The position numbers were made by a program, and so were the translations under genes. Below are positions 43,936 to 53,700 of a stretch of 64,000 nt of DNA, piece after piece; the first letter of the stretch is position 1, and the number at the start of each line of letters is the position of its first letter. This DNA comes from Natronorubrum bangense (GTDB lineage: Archaea > Halobacteriota > Halobacteria > Halobacteriales > Natrialbaceae), in contig NZ_CP031306.1 in the NCBI RefSeq assembly GCF_004799645.1, forward strand, positions 496,001 through 560,000, in the 5' to 3' direction. A model generated the notes under the pieces. That model was not told where the DNA came from. It saw only the letters and a program-made list of their open reading frames with translations, and searched no databases.

Positions 43936-45000
43936 ATGTCTACAACACAACGCGACGAGCGAAACGGAATCAACAGACGGACGTACCTCGGGATGGCCGG
44001 TGCGGCAGTTGTCGGCACGGCTGCGATCGGGACCGCATCAGCATCCACATCCGAGACCGTTACCGTCGCTGAAGATGAGCGAAAGGTCGTCGAGGTCGGC
44101 GATTCTGAGACGCTCGAGAACGTGCGGTTTGACGTCACTGCACCAGGCGCGGGCGTCACCATCATCGCAACGGGGACGGACTGGACGATTCGAAACGTTG
44201 CCGTTGAGGGGACGGTGGATATGGGCAATCACACGATCCTGGGCGTCGCCGATACCGATGGCGGGACGTCGCGTATCGAGAACGTGTGGCTCGGCGACGG
44301 CTCCGTCTATGAGGAGAAAGGCGCAATCGGGCTCTGGGTCGACCCTGATCACAGTGGGCACCTCGAGATCGAACGCGTCAACGTCCAGGAAATGAGTGAC
44401 AATGCCTTCTACTGCTCTGCCCCCGGTGACGACCACGGCAGTGGTGGGACGGTCGCCATCCGCGACTGTTATGCGGCAAACTGTTGGACCTCTCACTACC
44501 GACTCGCCGAGGGCACTGTCGAGAACTGTGTTGCGTCCGTTACTGACGACCGTCAGTACCGCAAGGGGCGCGGTGTCTGGGCGTGGTCGCCCGGCCCAGT
44601 TGATGTCAAAGACTGTCACTTCGACATGAACGGTCACCACTACTCGTTCGTCGCCGGAGCAAACGAGGAAGGGAGTCAGATCGATGTCTCCGGGACGGAG
44701 TGGGATGACGAGTTCCATGGCGGATGGCGCACCATCGGCGATGGATCCGTGAATTTTAAGGACGGAAACGGCAACGATCCCGAAAACTTCGTCCCCGAAG
44801 GCTGTCCGACGTCAGCCGATGATGCAGTTCCTGCAGACGATGACCCTGAGGACGACGCCCCATCGCTCGATGACTATCGGAGTGATGACACCGACCGGGT
44901 CGAAACTAGCGGCCTTCAAAAGGCGTTCTCCGACTGGCGCAGTGGACACATCAGCATGGCGTTGCTGGCCACGGTTTTCGGCGCGTGGCTCAGTGGCTGA
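43936..45000 (+). CDS. Tat-exported parallel beta-helix protein
   Basis: A 354-residue protein with a Tat signal (INRRTYLGMAGAAVVGTAAI) and an Ala-x-Ala cleavage region (TASAS). The mature part has short repeating strand-turn units with IRNVAVEGTVDMG, SRIENVWLGDGSV, LEIERVNVQEMSDN, VAIRDCYAANCW and DVKDCHFDMNGHH, i.e. a right-handed parallel beta-helix like pectate-lyase-type proteins. Four Cys in the helix and an acidic Asp/Glu-rich stalk (~300-330) follow. The last 20 residues are hydrophobic (MALLATVFGAWLSG), a possible C-terminal anchor. The substrate is unknown; polysaccharide binding or cleavage is plausible. Confidence 0.78.
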   Translation: MSTTQRDERNGINRRTYLGMAGAAVVGTAAIGTASASTSETVTVAEDERKVVEVGDSETLENVRFDVTAPGAGVTIIATGTDWTIRNVAVEGTVDMGNHTILGVADTDGGTSRIENVWLGDGSVYEEKGAIGLWVDPDHSGHLEIERVNVQEMSDNAFYCSAPGDDHGSGGTVAIRDCYAANCWTSHYRLAEGTVENCVASVTDDRQYRKGRGVWAWSPGPVDVKDCHFDMNGHHYSFVAGANEEGSQIDVSGTEWDDEFHGGWRTIGDGSVNFKDGNGNDPENFVPEGCPTSADDAVPADDDPEDDAPSLDDYRSDDTDRVETSGLQKAFSDWRSGHISMALLATVFGAWLSG

Positions 45001-45134
45001 GACGATCGTTCAACTGAACGGTAGCGCGGAGTCCCCTGCTGCTCACGGCTTCGCCGTTCGCACGGTCAGCGGAACCCTTGATTCTGCACTATCCTCAACT
45101 CGACCAGCAGGATGTCACCGGGTCGCTGTCGTGG

Positions 45135-48100
45135 TCACTTATCCGCAGCATCTGCCGCTGGCAGCGTAAACGAGAACGTCGCGCCCTCACCCGGTTCGGA
45201 GTCGACCCAGATGTCGCCGCCGTGACGCTCGACGATCCGTTCACAGAGTGCGAGGCCGATCCCGGTGCCGTCGTACTCCTCGCGGCTGTGGAGTCGGTCG
45301 AACACCGTGAAGATGCGGTCTTGATTCTCGGAATTAATCCCGATCCCATCATCTGCGACCGAGATTACCCACTTCCCCCGACGGTGGTGGGAACCGACAT
45401 GAACCCGCGGTGGCTCGTCCCCGCTGTACGTGAGCGCGTTTGAGAGGAGATTCTGGAACACCTGCCGCAGCTGACCGGCGTCGCCCTCGACACGCGGGAG
45501 GTCTTCGGCGGTAATCTCGGCATCATTCCCTTCAATCTGGAGCTGGAGATCAACGAGCACGTCGTCGAAAAGGGCGTTCAGATCCGTCGGTTCGAACGGA
45601 TCGCCACACGTCTCGACGCGGGAGTACTCGAGGAGGCCGCCGATCATCTCACGCATCCGCTCGGCCCCGTCGACGGCGAACGCGAGGAACTCTTCACCGT
45701 CTTCGTCGAAGGCATCGCCATAACGCTTCTCGAGCAACTGGAGGTAGCTCGTGACCATCCGGAGTGGCTCCTGAAGGTCATGGGAGGCCGCGTAGGCGAA
45801 CTGCTCCAACCGCTCGTTCGACTCCTCGAGTTTGCGCTGGTACTCACGGCGTTCGGTGATATCCGTCAAGGTGACGACGGCACGGCTCATGTCGCCACAC
45901 TCGTCTCTGATCGGCATGCCGTGCTCCATGATGATGCGTTGTTCGCCGTCGAATGCGCTGATTTCGTAGACGTTCGGCTCCGTGACCTCGACTCCGTAGA
46001 GGACCTGGGACATCGTCCAGTCGTCCGAAGTGACCGGCTCGTCCGTATCCGCCCACACCGCGGGATACTTGTCGTACTCTGCGATCGACTCCGCGTCGAA
46101 CACGTCGCCACCCCAGATCTCCCTGGCCGTGTCGTTGGCTCTGATCAGCGACCCGTCTGCGTCGGCGACGACAACGCCGATCGGGAGGATATCGACCAGC
46201 GTCTCTAACTGCTCCATGGTCCGCTGGCGCTCGAGTTCGGCGTGCTTGCGCTTGGTAATATCAGTCAGCGCGCCTGGGAACGTCAGCGGACTGCCGTCGT
46301 TGTCGCATTCGACGCGACCGCGTGCGACGACCCAGCGGAGTTCCCCGTCGGCGTTCCAGACACGGTACTCCGCTTCGTACTCGCTGCAGGTCTCGACAGC
46401 GTCCTCGACCTTGCTGACCACTCGCTCACGGTCGTTCTCGTGGACGGCGTTGATGAACCGATCGAGCGAGACGCCCTGCTGGGCTGCGTCTGGATCAACA
46501 CCGAAGGTCCGCGCGAACGACTGCCCGACGACCATCTCGTCGTTCTGGACGTCCCACTCCCACGTCCCGATTGCGCCGGCCTCTGTCGCCGCCTCGAGCT
46601 GGGACTTGGCGTCCCGAAGATACCGTTCGCTCATCTTCTGCCCGGTGATGTCCTGAGACATGCCCATGGCGGCGAAAATCTCCCCGCTGTCGTCTCGAAC
46701 CGGCATGAAATAGAACTGGTAGGACCGACCGCCGATCGTGCTCTCGAATTCGGATGCTTGGCCGTCGAGCGCGTCCTCGTACCGTGGGACGACGACGTCT
46801 GCCAGCTCTTGCGGCAGTGCGTCTCGAAGCGGCTCCCCCTCGAGGTCCGCACGCGTCACGTCCGTGTCTCCCTCTGGGGTGCCGCCGAAGGTGACGTACC
46901 GGAAATCCTCGTCGACGAGAGCGACAGCGCCGTTCGGGAAGTGTTCGACCAGGGTGTGGTAGCGCCGTTCGGACTCTTCGAGTTCGCGTTCGCGCTGCTT
47001 GCGCTCGGTGATGTCCTGGACTACGCCAACCGCACGAGTCGGCTCCCCATCGCTGTCGAAGTGGAACTCTCCCTGGGCCGATATGATACGCTGCTCGTCG
47101 TCGGCTCGGGTGATCTGGCACTCGAAATCCCACGTTCCCGTCTCGAATGCCTCTTCGAATCTCCGTTTCACTTCCTTGCGGTCGTCCGTCTGGACATGGT
47201 CGAGGAATGTCTCGAAGTCCCACTCGTCGAGCGGGTCGTCGTAGCCGAAGATGCGGTCGTGCTGTGGGGAGCGGATGGGCGAGTCCCTCGTCTGGAGGTC
47301 AAGCTCCCACGTCCCCATCTCTCCGGCTTCGAGAGCGAGCCGTAACCGCTCCTCGTTTTCCTGTAACTCGCGCTCACGCTGCTTACGTTCGGTGACGTCA
47401 CGGTCGGAGACGATGATAGAGACGACGTCACCGTCGTCGTCCATGACCGGTCTGAAGACGCCGTCGAGCGTGTACTGTTCGCCGCTGGGCCTGGTGAGAT
47501 CGGTCTCGAAATCGACGTATTCGCCGGCCGCTGCGCGCTTGATCCATTTCCTCACGTCTGCGCGGATCTCCTCGCCAGCTCCCCACCATGGCGTCTCCCA
47601 GAAGGGATCGCCGGCCACTTCGTCGAGGTCGGCCTCGATGTACTCCATCGCCGTCCCGTTGATGTCAACGACCGTTCCGTCAGGTTCGAGGAGGCCGACG
47701 AGGATGTTCGGGTCCTCGAAGATCGCCTCGAAGCAGCGCTTCGTCCGCTCGAATTCATGTTTGCGTTTCCGGCGCGCCGTCACGTCTCGAGCGACTGCGA
47801 GGACGTACTCCCGGTCGAGTTCAACGTGGGTCGCGGTGACTTCGACCGGATACGTCGTCCCATCGCCTCGCCGGTGGCGGCCGTCGAATGCGATCGTTCC
47901 GTTTGCCCGCAGTTCGTCGACGAGCGCGTGCCACTCGGTCAGATCGTCGATGTCGACCTCGAGGTCGGGAACGGATAGCGAGAGCAGCTCTTCCCGCGAG
48001 TAGCCACTGCGCTGACGGGCCGTCTCGTTGACGTCGATGTACTCCCCGGTGTCGGGATCGACAATCAGAACGCTGTCGGTCGAGTGGTCGAGCAAGGTCC

Positions 48101-48374
48101 GACACAGCTCGAGGTCGTGCTCACGTCGGTCTGGCGATGGCGGTTTTGGTGACAATCGTGGCTGCCACCAAACACGCTCGTTCGTGCCGACGGTCTTCGT
48201 CTCGAGTTCATCGTAGTCGACAAGGCGCTCGAGGCGCTCGTTGGTACTCTCACGATCGAGACCAAGCCGGTCTGCCACTTCGGTCGTCGTCAGTGGGGCT
48301 CCGGACTCCTCGAAAATAGAGAGTGTCTCTCGGAGCGTCTCGCTCAACGAACTGGCGGTCACTGTTGTGATCAA
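45135..48374 (-). CDS. Multi-PAS sensor histidine kinase with N-terminal HTH
   Basis: A 1079-residue cytoplasmic kinase. Residues ~10-70 are a winged helix (TTTEVADRLGLDRESTNERL). Six PAS/PAC units follow (about 85-850), e.g. STDSVLIVDPDTGEYIDVNE, NGAVALVDEDFRYVTFGG and IGVVVADADGSLIRANDTA. HisKA at ~862-925 has the H-box ASHDLQEPLRM, and the HATPase end carries N-box NLLSNALTYSG, DNGIGI-like VADDGIGINSEN and GTGIGLALC. No transmembrane helices are present, so input is cytoplasmic (redox, light or oxygen). The kinase end is nearly identical to that of the paralogue at 50764. No response regulator is adjacent. Confidence 0.93.
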   Translation of the reverse strand: MITTVTASSLSETLRETLSIFEESGAPLTTTEVADRLGLDRESTNERLERLVDYDELETKTVGTNERVWWQPRLSPKPPSPDRREHDLELCRTLLDHSTDSVLIVDPDTGEYIDVNETARQRSGYSREELLSLSVPDLEVDIDDLTEWHALVDELRANGTIAFDGRHRRGDGTTYPVEVTATHVELDREYVLAVARDVTARRKRKHEFERTKRCFEAIFEDPNILVGLLEPDGTVVDINGTAMEYIEADLDEVAGDPFWETPWWGAGEEIRADVRKWIKRAAAGEYVDFETDLTRPSGEQYTLDGVFRPVMDDDGDVVSIIVSDRDVTERKQRERELQENEERLRLALEAGEMGTWELDLQTRDSPIRSPQHDRIFGYDDPLDEWDFETFLDHVQTDDRKEVKRRFEEAFETGTWDFECQITRADDEQRIISAQGEFHFDSDGEPTRAVGVVQDITERKQRERELEESERRYHTLVEHFPNGAVALVDEDFRYVTFGGTPEGDTDVTRADLEGEPLRDALPQELADVVVPRYEDALDGQASEFESTIGGRSYQFYFMPVRDDSGEIFAAMGMSQDITGQKMSERYLRDAKSQLEAATEAGAIGTWEWDVQNDEMVVGQSFARTFGVDPDAAQQGVSLDRFINAVHENDRERVVSKVEDAVETCSEYEAEYRVWNADGELRWVVARGRVECDNDGSPLTFPGALTDITKRKHAELERQRTMEQLETLVDILPIGVVVADADGSLIRANDTAREIWGGDVFDAESIAEYDKYPAVWADTDEPVTSDDWTMSQVLYGVEVTEPNVYEISAFDGEQRIIMEHGMPIRDECGDMSRAVVTLTDITERREYQRKLEESNERLEQFAYAASHDLQEPLRMVTSYLQLLEKRYGDAFDEDGEEFLAFAVDGAERMREMIGGLLEYSRVETCGDPFEPTDLNALFDDVLVDLQLQIEGNDAEITAEDLPRVEGDAGQLRQVFQNLLSNALTYSGDEPPRVHVGSHHRRGKWVISVADDGIGINSENQDRIFTVFDRLHSREEYDGTGIGLALCERIVERHGGDIWVDSEPGEGATFSFTLPAADAADK

Positions 48375-48536
48375 TCTCTCACAAGTTATAAGATCATCGC
48401 CGGGAGAGGGAAGTTGGATACTGGTTTCGGTGGCGAGCGGCGTTTAGCTGGAAATGGGGCTGCTAAGCCCCCGTCCTCAAGGAGCGAACGGAGCAACGCG
48501 AAGTGAGTAAGTAGGGCGAGGATACAGCGCCCTACT

Positions 48537-48570
48537 CACTCAGTTAAAACGTGCGCCACCTAACTGAGTG
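48537..48570. repeat. Inverted repeat in the element left end
   Basis: CACTCAGTTA (48537-48546) and TAACTGAGTG (48561-48570) form a perfect 10-bp stem with a 14-base loop, probably a transposase recognition hairpin. Confidence 0.6.
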
Positions 48571-48595
48571 CTCTACATAGGTAGCAGGCAGAGTG

Positions 48596-48617
48596 CCCCG
48601 GGCCACCGTGCCCGGGG
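48596..48617. repeat. GC-rich hairpin 1 (covarying with hairpin 2)
   Basis: CCCCGGGC (48596-48603), loop CACCGT, GCCCGGGG (48610-48617). It has the same design as 48880-48901: both stems are 8 bp, and loops and flanking C.GGGC/GCCCG.G match, with one compensated base-pair change. Confidence 0.65.
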
Positions 48618-48691
48618 CTGAATGCCGTCACTCAGTGCACCTCTCACTGCTGGTCTGTAGTTTTATAATGGGTTCTCCAAATGATAGACAT

Positions 48692-48943
48692 ATGCAAGAG
48701 GCAGAGCTCACCCACTCGCTGTCGTTCGGCCTCGACATTACTGAGGGTGAGCCTGCCAACTTGCGTGAGGCGTCGCTTGAAGCTAGACGTATCCGTAACG
48801 AAGTCAACCGTCTCGACCGGCAAGGGTGGGACTGGGACGACATCGAAACCCCAATCACTGAGCGCGCTAAACACGGACGCCGCGGGCCACCGCGCCCGCG
48901 GTACTTCACAGACTGGGTACTCGACGAGAGCCCGGCTAGATGA
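48692..48943 (+). pseudogene. tnpB: TnpB N-terminal fragment with a foreign tail
   Basis: An 83-residue open frame. Residues 1-~55 (MQEAELTHSLSFGLDITEG, ANLREASLEARRIRNEVNRL, WDWDDIETPITERAK) match the N-terminus of haloarchaeal IS1341-type TnpB, an RNA-guided DNA nuclease. After that the frame leaves the family and continues HGRRGPPRPRYFTDWVLDES to a stop. All catalytic motifs are absent. Whether the short peptide is made is unknown. Confidence 0.65.
48880..48901. repeat. GC-rich hairpin 2 (covarying with hairpin 1)
   Basis: CCGCGGGC (48880-48887), loop CACCGC, GCCCGCGG (48894-48901). It lies at the junction where the TnpB-like frame ends. Compared with hairpin 1, both paired positions of one base pair are swapped, keeping the stem perfect. 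Confidence 0.65.
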
Positions 48944-48971
48944 TTATTATGTGCCAACACATACCATAGAT

Positions 48972-49790
48972 ATGGATGCAGAACTCGACGACATCGAGTT
49001 CCTCGTCAGTTCGGACCACCGCGTCGGGGTGCTCGACGCACTGGCCAGCGGTCCGTGTGATCGGGACGACCTCCGTACCACAACGGGAGCGTCTTCACCG
49101 ACCCTGGGCCGAATCCTTACCGACTTTCAGGATCGCCACTGGATCGAGCGAGATGGGAAGACGTACCAGCTGACCGATTTGGGTACGTTCGTTGCCGATC
49201 GGTTCGAGGAGTTCAGGGACGCGATGGCGTATCAGCGACGACTCCGCGAGGTCTGGCCATGGCTGCCACACGAAATCGATGGATTTAGCCTCGAGTTGTT
49301 CTCCGACGTGGTGGTCTCCCAGCCAGGACCCGGATACCCCTACAGGCCTATCGAACGTCTCACAGAAAGTCTCACGACAACGAGAACGATGCGCGGATTC
49401 GGCATGGCACTGCTCAAGTCGGGGAATTTGGAGCCGTTTTTCGAACGGGTCCGAAACGGTCTGGAGTGTGAATACATCTACCCGCCTACTGTTTTCGAGG
49501 AACTCCTCTCGTGGGACGAAGAAACTGTCGTGGAGATGGCGACACAAGCCAACTACACCGTCCTGCTACACGATGACCTTCCCCTTGACGTCCGGTGTGG
49601 CATCTGCCTGTTCGATGAGCGTGTCAGCATCTGCTGCTACGACCCGGAAACAGGGACGTTACAGTCACTCGTTGACACCGGGAGCGACGGGATGCGTACG
49701 TGGGCGGAGACCTACTACGAACAGTTCCGAGACGAGGCCCGACCGCTCGAGGACGCAACCGACCTGCTCTCGGTCAAATCGCTCAACTGA
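48972..49790 (+). CDS. Winged-helix regulator with FilR1-type middle domain
   Basis: A 272-residue regulator. Residues ~5-80 are an ArsR/MarR-like winged helix (FLVSSDHRVGVLDALASGPC, TTTGASSPTLGRILTDFQDR). Residues ~130-260 match the methanogenesis-regulator FilR1 (DUF1724) domain seen in many haloarchaeal regulators, with DLPLDVRCGICLFDERVSIC as the final strand block. The ATG at 48972 gives MDAELDDIEFLV; TTATTATG at 48943-48950 is a fitting TATA box. It probably controls nearby stress or respiratory genes. Confidence 0.85.
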   Translation: MDAELDDIEFLVSSDHRVGVLDALASGPCDRDDLRTTTGASSPTLGRILTDFQDRHWIERDGKTYQLTDLGTFVADRFEEFRDAMAYQRRLREVWPWLPHEIDGFSLELFSDVVVSQPGPGYPYRPIERLTESLTTTRTMRGFGMALLKSGNLEPFFERVRNGLECEYIYPPTVFEELLSWDEETVVEMATQANYTVLLHDDLPLDVRCGICLFDERVSICCYDPETGTLQSLVDTGSDGMRTWAETYYEQFRDEARPLEDATDLLSVKSLN

Positions 49791-49902
49791 TCGACGCCAC
49801 CCAACTCGAATTGGTCCCGAGACCGTGCTTTCACGGCGTGAAACATTTCACTAGGCATTTATACTTATGTTCGCGGTGTATCCGCGTTCGTGGTGAGTGC
49901 AT

Positions 49903-50730
49903 ATGAGCAATCACGCAAATCAATCGGCTGGCTGGCAGCTCGAAGGGAACGCCTCCGAGGCCTATGAACAGTACTTGGTGCCACCGATTTTCGCGCCGTG
50001 GGCCGAACACCTCGTCGAGACTGGAGAGATACACGCGGGAGATCGAGTCCTAGATGTTGCCTGCGGGACCGGTATCGTGGCGCGTCGAGTTGCTTCTCGA
50101 GTCGGCACTAGCGGGTCCGTCGTTGGACTCGACATCAACGACGGAATGCTTGCAGTGGCGGAGGACACCGCTGTCGACATCCAACCCTCGATCGAGTGGC
50201 GACAGGGCGACGCGGCCGACCTCCCGTTCTCCGACGAGGGGTTCGACGTCGTCTGCTGTCAACAATCGCTCCAGTTTTTCGACGATCCCGTCGCTGCAGT
50301 CACCGAGATGCGACGAGTCCTCGCCCCAGGTGGGCGTGTGACACTAAGCGTCTGGCGACCGCTCGATTTCCAGCCTGCGTACGTGATACTGACCGAAGCG
50401 TTAGAGCGGCACATCGGTGACGAGGCCGGAGCAATGATGCGCTCTCCGTTCCCTGAATGGGATGGGGAGGAGCTACGAACGCTCGTTCAGGATGCAGGAT
50501 TCGATGACGTATCGGTCACCATCGAAATCGGTTCTGTCCGCTATCCGTCGGTCGAGGAGTTCGTTCGCCGCGAGGCAGCAAGCTCGCCGCTCGCTGAACC
50601 AATCGCAGCCGTCGAGCAAGAGGTGCGAGACGAGCTTGTTCACGAGGTTGAGGAGGCGTTGCATCGGTACAGTGACGACGAAAGCATCGTTTCGCCAATG
50701 GAGTCGTACGTTGTCACCGCAGACCGGTAG
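49903..50730 (+). CDS. SAM-dependent methyltransferase (class I)
   Basis: A 275-residue enzyme with a Rossmann-type SAM fold. Motif I is VLDVACGTGIVARRVA near residue 50, the acid is in VGLDINDGML, motif II is GDAADLPFSDEGFDVV and motif III is EMRRVLAPGGRVTLSVW. The overall pattern matches UbiE/COQ5-like or small-molecule methyltransferases. ATG at 49903; TATA-like CATTTATACTT is at 49856-49866. The acceptor is unknown. Confidence 0.9.
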   Translation: MSNHANQSAGWQLEGNASEAYEQYLVPPIFAPWAEHLVETGEIHAGDRVLDVACGTGIVARRVASRVGTSGSVVGLDINDGMLAVAEDTAVDIQPSIEWRQGDAADLPFSDEGFDVVCCQQSLQFFDDPVAAVTEMRRVLAPGGRVTLSVWRPLDFQPAYVILTEALERHIGDEAGAMMRSPFPEWDGEELRTLVQDAGFDDVSVTIEIGSVRYPSVEEFVRREAASSPLAEPIAAVEQEVRDELVHEVEEALHRYSDDESIVSPMESYVVTADR

Positions 50731-50763
50731 TTCACTGAAGATGGCGACGTCAGCACAGACCGT

Positions 50764-53700
50764 TCACGTATCGACAGTTGAAAGGGTAAACGAGAACGTC
50801 GATCCCTCGTCGGGTTCAGAGTCGACCCAAATCTCGCCGCCGTGGCGCTCGACGATCCGCCGGGATAGCGCGAGGCCGATGCCCATCCCCGAGTGTTCCT
50901 CGTGTGTATGCAGTCGTTGGAACACCTCGAAGATACGGTCCTGTTCATCTGGATCAATCCCAATACCGTTGTCCTGCACTGAAATAATCCATTGGTCGCC
51001 ACGACGCGTGGCGGAAATGTCGACCTGCGGCGGCTCGTCCTCGCTGTACTCGATCGCATTACTCAGCAGGTTCTGGAAGACTTGGCGCAACTGGCTGTCG
51101 TCACCATCTACACACGGGAGATCGTCGGTTGTGATTTCGGCGTTGCTTTCGTCGATCCGCATTCGGAGATCTTCGCGAACATCATCAAGGACGTTGTTGA
51201 GGTCGACCGGTTCGAACGGATCGCCACGCGTTTCGATGCGCGAGTACTCGAGCAACCCGTCGATCATCGCCCGCATCCGCTCGGCCCCGTCGACGGCGAA
51301 CGCGAGGAACTCCCGGCCGTCCTCGTCGAGGGCGTCGGCGTACCGTCGATCGACGAGTTGGAGGTAACTCGAGACCATCCGAAGTGGTTCCTGGAGGTCG
51401 TGGCTGGCCGCGTAGGCGAACTGCTCTAACCGTTCGTTCGACTCCTCGAGTTTGCGCTGGTACTCCCGGAGTTCGGTGATATCCTGCACGACGACCGTCC
51501 CTGCGTAGACCTCGTTGTCGGCGTTCCTGACGGGAAGCGTGTGCGCCAGCAGGTGACGTTCATCGAGATCGATGTCGAACGTACTCGATTCGCCGTCGAA
51601 GACGGCACGGAAGTATGGTTTGATCCGGTCGATAAGTTCGTCGGGATACCGTCCGTAAATCGTCGTGCCGACGATCTCGTCCGGTGAGAAGCCGAGGTCG
51701 TCGATGAGTTCACCGCCGGCGACGCTGTAGGTCAAGTCCTCGTCGTAAAGCCCGACCGCACCGTTCGGGAAGTGTTCGACGAGCGTCCGGTAGCGAAGCT
51801 CGCTCTCCTCGAGCGCACGCTCGCGCTCCTTGCGTTCGGTGATATCGTCGACGATTCCGACGATACGGCGAATTTGGCGCTCCTCGTTGTGGACTGGGAC
51901 AGCCTGTACGTCGAGCCACCGAACCTCGTCGTCGGGTCGAACGATACGGTACTCCTCGTCAAACCCGTCGTCCGGCACGGCCTCGTACGCTTGCTCGACG
52001 CGCTGATGGTCGTCAGGATGGACCGTCTCGAGGAACGAGGTGGGATTCTCGTACAGCCACTCTCGGTCGCGCCCCCAGATCGTCTCGGCGGCGGGATTGA
52101 TATAGAGCAGTTCTCGCGTGTCTGGTGTTTCGATCCACACCATCTCCTCGAGATTCTCGGCAAGCATCCGGAATCGCGCTTCGCTCTCTTTGAGGGCGCG
52201 TTCGCGCTGTTTCCGTTCGGTGATGTCACGCGCGACGCCGATTCGTTCGCGCTCGTCGCCGGGTAACATAGCGAACGTCGCCTCTGCTGGGACGCGACCG
52301 CCGTCTGCCGTCCGTAATGTGGCTTCCATCACCGGTTCGTCGACGCTGCCCTCCGCAATCACCTCCTCCAGCACTGTTGCCCGTTCGATGGTATCCTCGT
52401 CGGCGACGAGCGAGACGTGCGATCCGAGCAGTTCCTCCCGGGAGTAGCCGGTCAGCTCGGTGTACGCGTCGTTGACCATGATGAAACGGCCCTCTTCGTC
52501 GACCGTGTAGATGCCGTCGTTGACGGTCTCGACGATCGTCTCATACTTCGCCAGTTCCCGCTCGCGCTCCTTACGCTCGGTGATGTCCAGGGCCATCGTC
52601 ATTCCCCCGTGAATCTCGCCATCCTGATCCGCAAGGGGAACGACGTGGAGAATCCACTCGCGCCCCTCGGACGTGCCCTCAACCGATTGCGTCTCGCCTT
52701 CAAGTGCGGCCCGGAACGCGGGTTCGATCGTTTCGACCACGTCGTCGGCCCACACCTCGTGGAGGTGACGGCCTTCGACGTCATCCGGCGAGTGGGGGAG
52801 GTAATCAAAGGCCTGGCCCTCGGCGAGCGTGTACCGAAGCTCCTCGTCGAACTGGGTGACGACCCCGTTCGGGAAATTCTCAACGAGTGTCCGGTAGCGA
52901 CGTTCCGACTCACGGATTGCCTGCTCGCGCTGTTTCCGTTCGGTGATGTCACGGAAGTACACTGAGAGCCCGGTTTCGGAGGGGTACACTCGAACTTCGA
53001 ACCATCCGCCGAGGGTGGGTAACGTTTCCTCGTAGGACACTGCCTTCTGCGTCTCGAGTGCCTGGTGGAACGCCTCGTAGCCGTGGGTGTTTCTGGATTC
53101 CGGAAACATCTCCCAGACCTTCTCTCCGATCAGCTCTTCCGTGGATCGCTGTAGGAGTTCCTCGGCACGCTTGTTGACATGAGTAAATCGAAAGTCTTCG
53201 TCGACGGCGTAGAACGCATCGGAGATCCGGCCGAACACTCGCTGGAGTTCGCTCTCGAGTTCCTGTTCGCGCTCGTGACGCTCGGTCATATCGCGGGCGA
53301 CTTTCAGATACCCTTGCGGTGTTCCGTCTTCGTCGTGAACCGCTGTAATCGTCACGTTTGCCCAGAAGCGTGTGCCGTCCTTTCTGACGCGCCACCCTTC
53401 GTCTCCGATCGATCCCGTTTTGGCGGCCCGTTCGAGATGCCGTTCGGGGGTCCCCGTTGCTCGATCTTCTTCGGTGTAGAACGTCGAGACGTGTTCGCCG
53501 AGAATCTCTTCGGACTCGTATCCCTTGATCTCCTTCGCACCCTCGTTCCAGCTGGCGACGTGACCCTTCGGATCGAGTCGAAAGATCGCGTCCTCCTCGA
53601 CGGCGTCGACCAGCGACCGAAACCGACCCTCGGTTTTACGGCGGGCATCTTCCGATCGCTTTTGGTCCGTGATATCGTAGTATAGTTCGATTCGGCCGCC

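Larger units (their letters stand above)
48461..48943 (+). mobile_element. Truncated tnpB-type element: left end plus tnpB 5' fragment
   Basis: The left end starts GCTAAGCCCCCGTCC near 48466 and continues with AGTAGGGCGAGGATACAGC near 48510, like the GCTAAAACCCCGTCC...GGATACAG end of copies A and B but with a longer loop. It is followed by a 10-bp inverted repeat, a GC-rich hairpin, and a TnpB N-terminal frame (48692-48943). The right end and most of tnpB are missing, so the copy is dead. Confidence 0.65.
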
